Assembly (NCBI GenBank): GCA_016700335.1
Contig: CP065014.1
Location: 719,001 to 783,000, forward strand
DNA from: Chlorobiota bacterium
GTDB lineage: Bacteria; Bacteroidota; Ignavibacteria; OLB7
Direction: 5' to 3'
Length of the DNA stretch: 64,000 bases
Of this stretch, positions 1 through 9,455 are shown piece by piece. The position numbers and the translations under genes are program-made. The stretch's first letter is position 1, and each line of letters starts with the position of its first letter. The notes under the pieces are model-generated. The model was given only the letters and a program-made list of their open reading frames with translations, had not been told where the DNA came from and did not search any database.

Positions 1-402
1 ACAATGTTGAACGCCAACTCTTGCAAATAGAAGTCTTAAAAAATCATAAACTTCAGTGACAGTTCCAACAGTTGATCTTGGACTGCCAGAAATAGTTTTT
101 TGTTCGATTGAAATTGCAGGAGAAAGCCCTTCTATCAAATCAACCTCTGGCTTTTCAATACCACCAAGGAATTGCCTTGCATAGGGGGATAAAGTTTCAA
201 CATAACGCCTTCTGCCTTCAGCATAAATAGTATCAAAAGCTAATGAAGATTTCCCAGAACCTGATAGTCCTGTTATTACAGTTAGTGAATCCCTTGGAAT
301 GAATACATCAACATTCTTCAAATTATGTACCCTAGCTCCTTGAACGGTAACTCCTTCAATTGAAGTATGCTTTACTTTAGTAGATTTATTGTTTACCGAC
401 AT
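1..402 (-). CDS. uvrA: Excinuclease ABC subunit A, N-terminal part (runs off window start)
   Basis: UvrA is the ATPase that loads UvrB on damaged DNA in nucleotide excision repair. The minus-strand frame reads from an ATG at 402 to the window edge, 134 codons. It shows the UvrA N-terminus: the ARVHNLKNVDVFIPR segment, the first Walker A motif GLSGSGKSSLAFDT, then YAEGRRRYVETLSPYARQFL and the IEQK/STVGT segment typical of the family. The remaining sequence lies outside the window, so only the first nucleotide-binding segment is visible and nothing can be said about the zinc fingers or second ATPase. uvrC and mfd also lie in this window but are not adjacent. Confidence 0.95.
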   Translation of the reverse strand, partial: MSVNNKSTKVKHTSIEGVTVQGARVHNLKNVDVFIPRDSLTVITGLSGSGKSSLAFDTIYAEGRRRYVETLSPYARQFLGGIEKPEVDLIEGLSPAISIEQKTISGSPRSTVGTVTEVYDFLRLLFARVGVQHC

Positions 403-518
403 GAAAAGAGAAGTTTTATAAAATTGAAGTGCTAAATTACGAAGAAAAAAGTTTGATATTCTTTTATCTAAATTTTCAGAATGATTAAAAAGAATAGGAA
501 TTCAATAATAAAAATGGA

Positions 519-1673
519 TTAGATCAATTCATTTAGGAGGGATTTTAATTTTTCAACAAAAGAGTTTACTGAATATTTCTTAATGGAATTTACTTTCGCA
601 TTTTTAATAATATTCTCAACTTCACCTTTATTAAAAATAAAATTACAAATTTTAATTTTTAAATCTTGCAGATTATCTGCAATAAATACAAAACCATCTT
701 CACCAATAGCATTAGGAATTTCACCGCTTGTTGAGCCTATTACAAATGTTCCAGAAAACATTGCCTCGGCAATTACTCTGCCAAATTGTTCATGGATAGT
801 ACTCTTTGAAGGTAATATCAAACAATCTGCAGAGCGCATAAATAATGGAACTTGTTCTATTTTTACACTTGAGAAAAAATTTATGAATTTAGAAATTGAT
901 AATTCATTTGCCAGTTTTACTAATTCATTTTTAAAATCACCTTCACCTAAAATGATCATCCTTAAATCTAAATTAAGTTCTAATCTTAAATCGTGAATTG
1001 CATTAATTGCATATTGAATTCCTTTAGGCTCAAGCAATCTTCCAACATATAAAAAGTAAATTGAATCTTTGGTTAAATTCAACTTTAACCTTCCTTCAGC
1101 TTTGGTAATTAAATTGTTTGTAAATGGTGAATTATTCAAGCCCTGAAACATAATCAATGAACGAACACCACTTCTAGCATCATCTAATGCTTGCTTTGAT
1201 TTTGGAAGATGAGATAACCCAACATCACACATCCCAGCTAATGCTGTCCCCATAAATCTATACAAAAATCCTAATTTATGTGGAAAATATCGATATGATA
1301 AAATATGCCAATTATAAAAAATAATTTTTGAAGTAGGAGAAAAAATTTTAGCTAAAAAAATTGTTTGTAAAGCAAAAATTGAAAACGACTCTTCAAGCAA
1401 AAGTATAATCTCAGGTTGTGATTTGTAAAAAGCTTTAATCATTCCACTGTAATATCCAGCTAACATTGCATGACCATGCATCCAAACTTTGCCTACAATA
1501 GTTTTATAATTTTCTTTTGTAGTCGATTTTTCGTAAAGGAAAGGTTTAGTATTTTCAATCCATTTATTTGTTGTTAAAAGAGTTAACTCTATATTACAAT
1601 CCTCAGAAAGAAGATTATATCTCATTCTGTTGTTTCGTAATAATGCAGTTTTATCAACAACTAAAAGTTTCAA
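519..1673 (-). CDS. Glycosyltransferase family 4 (GT-B fold)
   Basis: A 384-residue retaining glycosyltransferase, likely transferring a sugar from an NDP-sugar during surface polysaccharide or lipopolysaccharide assembly on the cytoplasmic side. The C-terminal GT1/GT4 domain is clear: LYVGRLLEPKGIQYAINAI, the IILGEGDF segment, and the donor-site EX7E pattern in EQFGRVIAEAM followed by FVIGSTSGEIPNAIG. The N-terminal half is weakly conserved and holds the acceptor site, so the substrate cannot be named. It lies 116 bp from uvrA on the same strand and diverges from the ferredoxin gene. No signal peptide is seen. Confidence 0.85.
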   Translation of the reverse strand: MKLLVVDKTALLRNNRMRYNLLSEDCNIELTLLTTNKWIENTKPFLYEKSTTKENYKTIVGKVWMHGHAMLAGYYSGMIKAFYKSQPEIILLLEESFSIFALQTIFLAKIFSPTSKIIFYNWHILSYRYFPHKLGFLYRFMGTALAGMCDVGLSHLPKSKQALDDARSGVRSLIMFQGLNNSPFTNNLITKAEGRLKLNLTKDSIYFLYVGRLLEPKGIQYAINAIHDLRLELNLDLRMIILGEGDFKNELVKLANELSISKFINFFSSVKIEQVPLFMRSADCLILPSKSTIHEQFGRVIAEAMFSGTFVIGSTSGEIPNAIGEDGFVFIADNLQDLKIKICNFIFNKGEVENIIKNAKVNSIKKYSVNSFVEKLKSLLNELI

Positions 1674-1742
1674 TTTTAATATTTAATTTTAATAATAATA
1701 TTTAATAATAAGTTCTGTTAGAATTTTAAAAATATTTGTTGA

Positions 1743-1750
1743 CAAAGATA
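1743..1750 (-). promoter_or_regulatory. Putative -7 promoter element for the glycosyltransferase
   Basis: The minus strand reads TATCTTTG, a perfect match to the Bacteroidota -7 consensus TAnnTTTG, about 70 bp upstream of the glycosyltransferase start at 1673. Nineteen bases further upstream the minus strand reads TTT rather than TTG, so the -33 box is imperfect. The divergent ferredoxin has a weaker plus-strand match, GATTTTTG at 1848-1855. Confidence 0.4.
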
Positions 1751-1898
1751 ACGTATTCTAAAAAAAGTTAAATTAAATTGATAATTGAAGATTATGATAA
1801 AAAAATCAATGTTTAAAACAATTGTTCGTTATTTAAATTTTATTATTGATTTTTGCATCAAATAAATAAATCAACCAATTTTAAAGTTAAAATATTAA

Positions 1899-2258
1899 AT
1901 GTCAGAAAAAAAAATATTTAAAGTCACCTTTATGCCATGGAATATAACTGTGAATGCGCTTGAAGGTGAAAATTTCTTAGACTTAGCAATGCAAAATGAA
2001 ATTGATTTGCAACATAATTGTGGTGGAGTTTGTGCTTGCTCAACATGCCATGTTATTGTTAAAAAAGGATTTGAAACACTTTCAGAGATGGAAGATGATG
2101 AAGCAGATCAATTAGATGAGGCAGAGGGATTAACAATTTATTCTAGATTGGGTTGTCAGTCCAAAATTTATGGAGATGCTGTTGTTGAAGTACCATTAAT
2201 AAATGAGGATATCAGACATTTATTCCATGAAGGTGCAACTAAAAATGATGAGCATTGA
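1899..2258 (+). CDS. fdx: [2Fe-2S] ferredoxin, adrenodoxin/Isc type
   Basis: A 119-residue plant/adrenodoxin-fold ferredoxin carrying one [2Fe-2S] cluster, an electron donor probably for iron-sulfur assembly or a monooxygenase-type partner. The four cluster cysteines are C41, C47, C50 and C86, in the adrenodoxin spacing C-x5-C-x2-C-x35-C; C45 within CGGVCACSTC is extra. The segment LSEMEDDEADQLDEAEG after the third cysteine is the typical acidic stretch for partner docking. It stands alone: no iscS, iscU or hscA is next to it. It ends at a strong hairpin shared with the convergent downstream gene. Confidence 0.9.
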   Translation: MSEKKIFKVTFMPWNITVNALEGENFLDLAMQNEIDLQHNCGGVCACSTCHVIVKKGFETLSEMEDDEADQLDEAEGLTIYSRLGCQSKIYGDAVVEVPLINEDIRHLFHEGATKNDEH

Positions 2259-2300
2259 TAATTCAATTTGTAGAATATTAAATAATTAAATGTAATAAAC

Positions 2301-2340
2301 AAATCCCTGCTAGCTAGTAAATTAGACATAGTAGGGATTT
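2301..2340. terminator. Bidirectional rho-independent terminator
   Basis: AAATCCCTGCTA at 2301-2312 pairs with TAGTAGGGATTT at 2329-2340 (12 positions, one G-T pair), loop 16 nt. It lies between the convergent ferredoxin and lectin-like genes and ends in T-rich sequence on the plus strand and A/T-rich sequence on the other, so it probably stops both transcripts. Confidence 0.75.
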
Positions 2341-2364
2341 TATGATTTATAAATATTAGTACAT

Positions 2365-2946
2365 TTAGTTCTCAATTACTGAAGAAATAGTTGCATCATC
2401 TTCTAATTTTACTGGAGATAAATTAGTTATTTTTCCACTAACACATAATCCAGAAGCAACTGCTTGACTATTCCAAACATTAAAAGTTATAATATGTTTT
2501 CCTTTTAATAAACTAGCTTGATGATTTACGAAAACTGGATCTAAGTACGCATGCCATTGACGATTCAAAATAACAACATTATCTAAAAGTACTTCTACAT
2601 CATCATCTGCTAAAGCTTTAAAATTAATGGCTACAATTGCATCATTCTTTAATTCAAATGTAGATTGATATTGATATTCACCTTTGTTATCATTATCGAA
2701 AGTTTTATTTGTGTTAATCCATTGAGAGCCATTTAAATTTGACCATAAAGGATGAGATGCAATAGAATAAGTTTTAGCACTTGCTTGTAAGTTATCTTGA
2801 CTTTTAAAATCATTGCTAGATGACCATTTTAAATCTCCTTGAGAACCTGTATTTAAACTTAAAGAAGTTCTAAGAGTTTGAGCTTCCAATTTAAATCCAA
2901 CAAAAGATAAAAAGATAAATAAAAATAAAAATTTTTTCATTGACAT
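2365..2946 (-). CDS. Secreted beta-sandwich (lectin-like) protein, unknown function
   Basis: About 193 residues. The start is placed at the ATG at 2946 (or the ATG at 2940), because a lysine-led signal peptide follows directly, MKKFLFLFIFLSFVGFKLEAQ; a longer frame from 3006 would put 20 unrelated residues before it. The mature protein is rich in beta-forming residues: NKTFDNDNKGEYQYQSTFEL, FKALADDDVEVLLDNVVI and GKHIITFNVWN. This pattern resembles jelly-roll carbohydrate-binding or PEP-CTERM/lectin-like domains. No sorting domain is seen at the C-terminus. It is followed by two further secreted proteins in the same direction. Function is not recognised. Confidence 0.65.
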   Translation of the reverse strand: MSMKKFLFLFIFLSFVGFKLEAQTLRTSLSLNTGSQGDLKWSSSNDFKSQDNLQASAKTYSIASHPLWSNLNGSQWINTNKTFDNDNKGEYQYQSTFELKNDAIVAINFKALADDDVEVLLDNVVILNRQWHAYLDPVFVNHQASLLKGKHIITFNVWNSQAVASGLCVSGKITNLSPVKLEDDATISSVIEN

Positions 2947-3075
2947 GTTTTTTTTAATTAAATGAGTTGTTAAGTTTTTATTGTATTTATAATGACAATA
3001 AACCATAAAAAAAGTTTATAAATATTGACAAATAAATTGTTTTTTTGAAACAAATTATTTAATTAGTAAACAAAT

Positions 3076-4005
3076 TTATCTAGAAGTTTCTGCTTCTTCA
3101 TAAAATTGTGTATGACCAGGATCAATATATTTTAACTTCTTCCAAAGAAGTGGATCTTGGGAATAACCCTTAAAGATACTTGAATATTCTTGAAATTTTG
3201 TATCATTTAAAACTCTTATCAATACAGTTGGTTCAACTAACTTATCTATTGTTCTAACTAAATCTGAGAACAAATTACTTATAGTTTCTAAAGATTTAGC
3301 TTTATCTTTTAACAATAAATCTAAACCATTATAATGATAATTATATACAAAACTTCTAATTGGTTGAAAACGAATATCAGTTAATTCTTTAATAAGACCG
3401 TATCTAGAGTATCTTGAACTTTTTATATTTGACGACCATCCATCTAAACCTCTAGTAGTTGCAAGGTTGGCAATACTATAAGCTTTTGCAAACATTGCAT
3501 CTCCACCAAATATTGAATAACTATCAAAATCAAAACCTAATGCTATATAAACATAGTAATCAATTAAACTAGTAATATCATCATAAGATGTTGGTTCATT
3601 TCTTAATTGCTGACCTCTTCTGTAATAAAATGACCAACCATCATCTGGAGAATTTTTTTGTTCATCATCTAAAATTTTAAGAATTGGTGAGCTTGAGTTA
3701 TTTCCAATATTCCTTTGACTACCAATAAGTAATTTTGCTTTGTATAAATTTCCTGAAACATTTACAAAAGTAATTCCAAAAGTCATGGCAAGTTTTGGAC
3801 CTTGCCATTCAGATTCTATCCATTTTGTAGAATTAACATAAGACTTTAATTCTTCTGCAAAACCTGCAATTTCATCTCTAGAATCTTGAGAAATTTTATC
3901 ATAGTTAGCACTTACAGTTGCCTCAATTTCCTGAGATTTCAAATTGGAACAAATAGTAAAAATTAGAACTATTGAACAAATTATTTTAGATTTATTTATA
4001 ATCAT
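3076..4005 (-). CDS. DUF4835 family secreted protein
   Basis: A 309-residue protein with an N-terminal signal peptide (residues 1 to about 24, ending NLKSQ). The sequence follows the Bacteroidota DUF4835 pattern: EIEATVSANYDKIS at the start of the mature part, FAEELKSYVNSTKW, and YYVYIALGFDFDSYSIFGGD followed by FAKAYSIANLA. The family is restricted mainly to Bacteroidota and has no established biochemical role; it is usually thought to be periplasmic or outer-membrane associated. It lies between two other exported proteins on the same strand. Confidence 0.8.
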   Translation of the reverse strand: MIINKSKIICSIVLIFTICSNLKSQEIEATVSANYDKISQDSRDEIAGFAEELKSYVNSTKWIESEWQGPKLAMTFGITFVNVSGNLYKAKLLIGSQRNIGNNSSSPILKILDDEQKNSPDDGWSFYYRRGQQLRNEPTSYDDITSLIDYYVYIALGFDFDSYSIFGGDAMFAKAYSIANLATTRGLDGWSSNIKSSRYSRYGLIKELTDIRFQPIRSFVYNYHYNGLDLLLKDKAKSLETISNLFSDLVRTIDKLVEPTVLIRVLNDTKFQEYSSIFKGYSQDPLLWKKLKYIDPGHTQFYEEAETSR

Positions 4006-4121
4006 ATTATATAAAAGTTACGAAATAAAAACAATTGACTTATAAAAGAGATAAGAGTTTATTATATTAAATTCAAAGTATAAATAAGCAAGTTTATATA
4101 ACAAATAATTCAAACTAAAAA

Positions 4122-7100
4122 TTAATTAATTATTTGAAATATTGTAAATGATTCGATATTATTTTTTGTTGAAAAACCTAAATAATAAGAACCGCTTACT
4201 AGTTTGTTAAAATCAAGTGTCAATCGATGAATACCTTTTTTTAGATATTCTTTTTTTATAATTTCTATTAACTTTTCACCTTTTAAAGAATAAATATTTA
4301 AATTAACTTCATCATCATTTTTCAAACCAATATCAACTTTTGCAATTCTAGATTTAATAGGATTTGGGATTGGAGTTTGAATAAAATTAATATTTGTACC
4401 ATTAGTAGGATTGAACAAAATTCTATTTTTACACCAATCATCTCCAAATGATTGGTCTGCTTTGATATTAATTGTGAATGGTATTTGTTCTTCTACATTG
4501 CAATCGTTATTTAAAATCAAAGTATCAGTAATTGAATTTACTTGACTACCATAAATGTTAACAGGCAATTTAGCAAATCTACCTGGCTTTATGACTAAAG
4601 GGAAAATGGATGGAGCAACACTAAATGAAATATTGTTTTTAAAATTAACTTTAGAAATTATTTTTAATCCAAGTCCAAAATTGCTTATAATTAATGTATC
4701 AGTTCTCCATTTATTATAACTTATTGTGTCACACAAATAATCTTTCATATATCTCAATCCAACAGAATCACTTGTTTGTGGGTTAACGCCTTTAATAGTA
4801 AAACCAAACAAAGTATCAGTTTTATATGATTTATTTCCAGCAAAATCTGTTGTAGTAATTTTTACAAAACCATCCTGGAATTTATTTATCAATTGTAAAT
4901 TAAAATCAACATAAAAGGAGGGTAAGTTCTTTAACACTGAATCATTAGTTAAACTGCAATTCAACAAATCAAACTGTACATTGCTAATTCCAGCTGATTT
5001 ACCAATTGATTCGGTAACAATGTAATCAGCTTCTGAACCGCATGGTCTTAAATTGAACTTAAGGTTTGGTGGTACAGTATCGGTAATACCAATAATAGAA
5101 ATTGAGATTACTTCTCTATCAAAACAACTATCTGCAATTTTAAAAATTGTTGTAATAGGATAATTTCTAACCCAACCTTCAACACAAATTTGAAATTTAG
5201 CTTTTTCATTTGGCTTTAAAGTTATTGGTAACTGTCCGATAATTTTAATTGAACCATTTGTTATTAATTCTTGAAGTGAATCTTGAATAGATATTTTAGA
5301 AATAGTTCTTGGAAACTTCCCATAATTTTCTATTTCAAAATCTCTACAAACTACTTGATTATTTAAATGAATTATTGTATCTAAATTTAAAGCTGAATTA
5401 GTCATACCAACTGACCTAACTGTAAAGCCTGGAATTGATGTGAACTGACTTCTAGATCTTCCAGATGAATCAATTGCAATAATACCTAAGAATCCATCTA
5501 AATACTGATCTAATAATTTTGCTTTATATTTGACAGTATCCTTCGTGCTTTTAAAATTATCAATATTCAAATTGATATTATTTATTTGTAAAGCATAACA
5601 AGAATCAATCCCAGAATCTATTATTCTACTATCAAAAGCAATTCCACTTAACTCATCACATTTAATTGAGTCTTCAATAAGTGGAGGTTGGTAATCAAAA
5701 AATATTTTCTTAAAAACAATACCACCAATGTATCCATAAGAATTTGCATTCCCAAATCCATACAAGCATAATCCAAAAGCTGAATCACATTTTACAAGGT
5801 GTGAACCTGGTGTAACTTCTATTTGAGCATATACAAAATGAGTGCCTGGAACATCAATATAATTTGCATTAGGAATTGTTCCATCTATTGTTAAACTATC
5901 AGTATGATATTTTGAAACTATAACATTCATAAAATGATAATCAAAGCCTGAATCGATTATACTTTGAACACTATATATTGAATCATATTGCTCATAAGGT
6001 GGAATAATCATCATAAAAGGATCACCTATACCAAAACCATTCCCAGATTCATCAGGACCAACAGAATGTTCGTATTGAGCAACAAGAATTGGATTATCTG
6101 CCGAAATAAACATAACGAGATCAAGATTGACTTGAGTAGATACACCTTTTTGTAATGGCTTTTGTACAACTCCATTAATTGTCCAATTTGTATTATCAAT
6201 TGCAGCCAAAACTCTGATTACAGCTTTGTAAGGAGAATAGAAAGCTATAGGAAAATGAGGAGTTGCAATTACCTTTGTGCCCCATATTTGGAGTGGAGGA
6301 ATTTGTTCACATAAATGATCTCTATAATTACCTACAGAAACAGGAATTGATGTTCTTCTAACACCTGCAAAAACAGCAATAGGTTTGGTTGAAGAAAGCT
6401 CAGTTCCACTTACATCTTGGAAAATACCTGTTTTAGCTTGTCCAAAAAATACTTCACCTTTATTTAATTTGACAATAAATTGATTATCGTCTATTCTACT
6501 ATTAATGTAAGTGCCTGGTGATGGATTAATTTTTATCTCAGTTCCATCATAAGGGGCAACGATTGAAAATTCTGATGGCATATCAAAAGTTCCATTTCCT
6601 GTACCTAGTTGATCAGAATATCCATTTGGATAAGAAAGAACAATATAATGTCGTGTAAGAACATCCTCAGGAAAACCAAGAAAAGCGTCAGCAGATAAGG
6701 TTCTAATATTTGCACCATACAAAGTTATTTCATCATCAGCTAATATTAAAATTGATTTGTTTGAAACTCCAGTATCATTACTATTTAACTCCATATCAAA
6801 TGGAATAGGGATTTCAAAAGTAGTATTAATTTTAGTGATAGGGAATTTATATTGAGTGGTAGGATCATTGCCAAAATATACTGAAACATTTGTTAACTTA
6901 TCGCAAGAAGCATATAAAACTAATCTAGATTCTTCGCCAAATCCTAATGAACCAAAATTCTCTAAAAATGATACCCAAAACTCATTTCCTTTAGAATCTA
7001 AGTCTGATTTTTGTGCATTTGAAATTTGAAAATTAAACAATAATAAACCACCAAAAAGGAAGCAAATACTTTTGATAGACTTATTAGAAAAATTATTCAT
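4122..7100 (-). CDS. IgGFc-binding-domain protein with T9SS sorting domain
   Basis: A 992-residue exported protein. Residues 1 to about 29 are a signal peptide ending ISNAQ. From about residue 35, KGNEFWVSFLENFG opens an IgGFc-binding N-terminal-type domain (the domain seen in FCGBP and many bacterial surface proteins) running to about residue 470. The middle holds repeated immunoglobulin-like choice-of-anchor segments, for example FEIENYGKFPRTISKIS and LIISNFGLGLKIISKVNF. The last 80 residues, from PIPNPIKSRIAKVDIGL to SYYLGFSTKN, are a T9SS type A sorting domain, so the protein is predicted to be carried over the outer membrane. The name describes homology only; antibody binding is not implied. 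Confidence 0.85.
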   Translation of the reverse strand: MNNFSNKSIKSICFLFGGLLLFNFQISNAQKSDLDSKGNEFWVSFLENFGSLGFGEESRLVLYASCDKLTNVSVYFGNDPTTQYKFPITKINTTFEIPIPFDMELNSNDTGVSNKSILILADDEITLYGANIRTLSADAFLGFPEDVLTRHYIVLSYPNGYSDQLGTGNGTFDMPSEFSIVAPYDGTEIKINPSPGTYINSRIDDNQFIVKLNKGEVFFGQAKTGIFQDVSGTELSSTKPIAVFAGVRRTSIPVSVGNYRDHLCEQIPPLQIWGTKVIATPHFPIAFYSPYKAVIRVLAAIDNTNWTINGVVQKPLQKGVSTQVNLDLVMFISADNPILVAQYEHSVGPDESGNGFGIGDPFMMIIPPYEQYDSIYSVQSIIDSGFDYHFMNVIVSKYHTDSLTIDGTIPNANYIDVPGTHFVYAQIEVTPGSHLVKCDSAFGLCLYGFGNANSYGYIGGIVFKKIFFDYQPPLIEDSIKCDELSGIAFDSRIIDSGIDSCYALQINNINLNIDNFKSTKDTVKYKAKLLDQYLDGFLGIIAIDSSGRSRSQFTSIPGFTVRSVGMTNSALNLDTIIHLNNQVVCRDFEIENYGKFPRTISKISIQDSLQELITNGSIKIIGQLPITLKPNEKAKFQICVEGWVRNYPITTIFKIADSCFDREVISISIIGITDTVPPNLKFNLRPCGSEADYIVTESIGKSAGISNVQFDLLNCSLTNDSVLKNLPSFYVDFNLQLINKFQDGFVKITTTDFAGNKSYKTDTLFGFTIKGVNPQTSDSVGLRYMKDYLCDTISYNKWRTDTLIISNFGLGLKIISKVNFKNNISFSVAPSIFPLVIKPGRFAKLPVNIYGSQVNSITDTLILNNDCNVEEQIPFTINIKADQSFGDDWCKNRILFNPTNGTNINFIQTPIPNPIKSRIAKVDIGLKNDDEVNLNIYSLKGEKLIEIIKKEYLKKGIHRLTLDFNKLVSGSYYLGFSTKNNIESFTIFQIIN

Positions 7101-7168
7101 TATTTAAGTATTTAAAATAAACTAATTAAAAAGGAGCAATTGAATTCCAAATTATAATATTCGGTAAG

Positions 7169-7224
7169 TTGAATAACTTTTATTCAAACAATTAACTATC
7201 TAAATTAAAAGAAAAATTAGATAG
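7169..7224. other. Two short inverted repeats in an intergenic gap
   Basis: TTGAATA at 7169-7175 pairs with TATTCAA at 7181-7187, and CTATCTAA at 7196-7203 pairs with TTAGATAG at 7217-7224. They sit between the glycosyltransferase and the IgGFc-binding gene. Neither is followed by a clean T tract on the minus strand, so calling them terminators would be weak. Confidence 0.35.
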
Positions 7225-7310
7225 ATTACTAAATTTGTTTTTATTGTTTATTTCAATTGAAATATTTTATCAATCTTATTGAAAATTTCAAATTCTATTA
7301 TTAAAAAAAA

Positions 7311-8396
7311 TCATTTAGATAACTGAATAATTTCATTATAATATTTAATATGATTGTCTATACAATTATTCCAAGAAAAATTTTCAGCATATTCTGATAC
7401 ACTTTTAGATCGATTATTCAATTCAAAATCATTTAAACCATTCAATATAACGTTCTTCATATTTTCTTCTAAGAAATCTGTAAAATAGTATCCATAGGTA
7501 GATGTAATTTCTGGTAAACAAGATAAATTAGAAACAAAAACAGGTTTACCAAAATACATTGCTTCAATAATAGGCATACCAAAACCTTCATGAAGTGAAG
7601 GGAATATAAAACCTTTGCAATTAGCATAAAACCATGCTTTTTCTTCTTCAGAAATGTAATGAAAAAATTTTACATTTGTTAAATTATTACTTTTACAATA
7701 CTCTATTAGGTAATTTGAATGAGGATGATGTAAATCGCCAGCAATAACAAAATCAAAATTCGGTATTAATTTTGAAACTCTTAAAATAGATTCAGGATTT
7801 TTATTTGTTGCAAGTCTTGAAATGTGGAAAAAAAATGGTTTTGTATAATCAAAATCTTTATGTTTACTCTGCTTAAACCCAATTAAATTACTAACTCCAT
7901 TGTAAATAACTTTAGGATTAATTTTGTATGGAATATTATCAATTATATCTTTCTTTACAAACTCAGAAATACTAATATGGTAATTAGTTCTTTTTAAAAG
8001 TTTTGTATGTTTGAGTATTAATTTTTTTATGATTTCATCATTTTCCATATATAGGAAATTTAGATCATGAATTGTAGTTATTGAATTTTTTGAAAATGGT
8101 GAAGGTTTGACTTTACAGAATTGATTTAGTGAATGCCAAATATCAAATTTTTGAATCATAGGATTAAATAATTTAAAAATATGTTTCCTATTAATGTATT
8201 TAACGTTATCTCCAAATATTCCACTTTCTTTTTTTGGGAGAAAAAAATAAAATTTTAAGTTAAACTTTTCATTGAATTCTTTAGATCTGTTACTAATAGT
8301 TTCACCAAATTTTAAACCATATTCACCTAATCCACTCTGTTTTGCATTAAGTTTACCTAAATCTAATATGATTTTATTTTGGGTTAATTTTTGCAT
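7311..8396 (-). CDS. Glycosyltransferase family 4 (GT-B fold)
   Basis: A 361-residue glycosyltransferase of the mannosyltransferase-like GT4 group. Visible landmarks are NSITTIHDLNFLY and HISISEFVKKDI in the N-terminal domain, PFFFHISRLATNKNPESIL at the domain junction, FDFVIAGDLHHPHS, and the donor-site motif EGFGMPIIEAMYFGKPVFVS followed by LPEI. Such enzymes add mannose or related sugars to lipid- or polysaccharide-linked acceptors. The gene begins 9 bp downstream of the MoxR-type ATPase stop, which suggests co-transcription although no functional link is obvious. The acceptor is not predictable. Confidence 0.85.
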   Translation of the reverse strand: MQKLTQNKIILDLGKLNAKQSGLGEYGLKFGETISNRSKEFNEKFNLKFYFFLPKKESGIFGDNVKYINRKHIFKLFNPMIQKFDIWHSLNQFCKVKPSPFSKNSITTIHDLNFLYMENDEIIKKLILKHTKLLKRTNYHISISEFVKKDIIDNIPYKINPKVIYNGVSNLIGFKQSKHKDFDYTKPFFFHISRLATNKNPESILRVSKLIPNFDFVIAGDLHHPHSNYLIEYCKSNNLTNVKFFHYISEEEKAWFYANCKGFIFPSLHEGFGMPIIEAMYFGKPVFVSNLSCLPEITSTYGYYFTDFLEENMKNVILNGLNDFELNNRSKSVSEYAENFSWNNCIDNHIKYYNEIIQLSK

Positions 8397-8405
8397 ATTA
8401 AAAAA

Positions 8406-9386
8406 TTACAATAGTTCCTTAATCAATTTGTTTATAATTTCATCAGTAGAAACATTTTCTGCCTCTGCATTAAAACTGGTTACAACTCTGTGTCTTAATA
8501 CTGGTAAAGCAACAGCTTTAACATCTTCAATACTTGGAGTGAATCTGCCTTGAATTGCAGCTAAAGCTTTTGCACCAAGAATCAAATATTGTGAAGCTCT
8601 TGGTCCTGCTCCATACCTTAAGTACTCACTAATATAACTAGGGGTATTACTTGATTTGGGTCTAGAAATGTTAACTAGTTTTACAGCAAATTTAATTACA
8701 TTATCAGCTACAGGAACTTTTCGAATTAGATTTTGAATTGATAAAATTTGATTTGAATCTAACACTTTTTGAGGTTCAAAAGTATTTGAAGTTGTAGTTT
8801 GTTTTACAATTAGTACTTCTTCTTCAAATGAAGGATAATCTAAAAATATATTAAACATAAACCTATCAAGTTGAGCTTCAGGTAATGGATAAGTACCTTC
8901 ATGCTCAATAGGATTTTGAGTAGCTAATACAAAGAATGGCTCTTCTAAATGATAAGTGTTTCCTGCTGCAGTTACACAATGTTCTTGCATTGCCTCAAGC
9001 AAAGCTGATTGTGTTTTTGGAGGTGTTCTGTTAATCTCATCAGCTAATACAATGTTTGAGAAAACTGGACCTTTAATAAATCTAAATATTTTTTCACCAG
9101 TAGATTTATTATCCTCAATTATTTCAGTTCCAGTGATATCAGAGGGCATTAAATCAGGTGTAAATTGAATTCTACTAAAAGACAAATCTAATGCTTGTGC
9201 AACTGTTCTTATTAATAAAGTTTTTGCTAAACCAGGTACTCCAACAAGCAAACAATTACCTTTTGATATTAAAGCAATAATTAACTGTTCAATAATATTA
9301 TCTTGACCAACAATAACTTTAGATATTTCTTTTCTGAGACTTTCAACATCTAATTTAAGTTGTTTTATTGATTCAATATCGTTCAT
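8406..9386 (-). CDS. MoxR-family AAA+ ATPase
   Basis: A 326-residue AAA+ ATPase. The Walker A motif is GVPGLAKT at residues 49-56, the Walker B is VLADEINR with D116-E117, followed by TPPKTQSALLEAMQE, the hallmark of MoxR proteins; ATQNPIEHEGTYPLPEAQLDRF gives sensor 1. The C-terminal lid carries YGAGPRASQYLILGAKALA. MoxR ATPases act as chaperones, usually with von Willebrand A-domain proteins of the Bat type; none is encoded next to it here, since the downstream gene is a glycosyltransferase. The upstream neighbour on the same strand is an SDR 69 bp away. Confidence 0.92.
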   Translation of the reverse strand: MNDIESIKQLKLDVESLRKEISKVIVGQDNIIEQLIIALISKGNCLLVGVPGLAKTLLIRTVAQALDLSFSRIQFTPDLMPSDITGTEIIEDNKSTGEKIFRFIKGPVFSNIVLADEINRTPPKTQSALLEAMQEHCVTAAGNTYHLEEPFFVLATQNPIEHEGTYPLPEAQLDRFMFNIFLDYPSFEEEVLIVKQTTTSNTFEPQKVLDSNQILSIQNLIRKVPVADNVIKFAVKLVNISRPKSSNTPSYISEYLRYGAGPRASQYLILGAKALAAIQGRFTPSIEDVKAVALPVLRHRVVTSFNAEAENVSTDEIINKLIKELL

Positions 9387-9455
9387 ATATTTTGTTGTTT
9401 ACTCTAATTTGTGGGTAAAATAATAATCAATTTTATCAGTAGAATATAAATTCAA

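Noticed and set aside
583..996. Open frame on the plus strand within the first glycosyltransferase
   Set aside because: Antisense shadow of a well-supported gene with no family signature.
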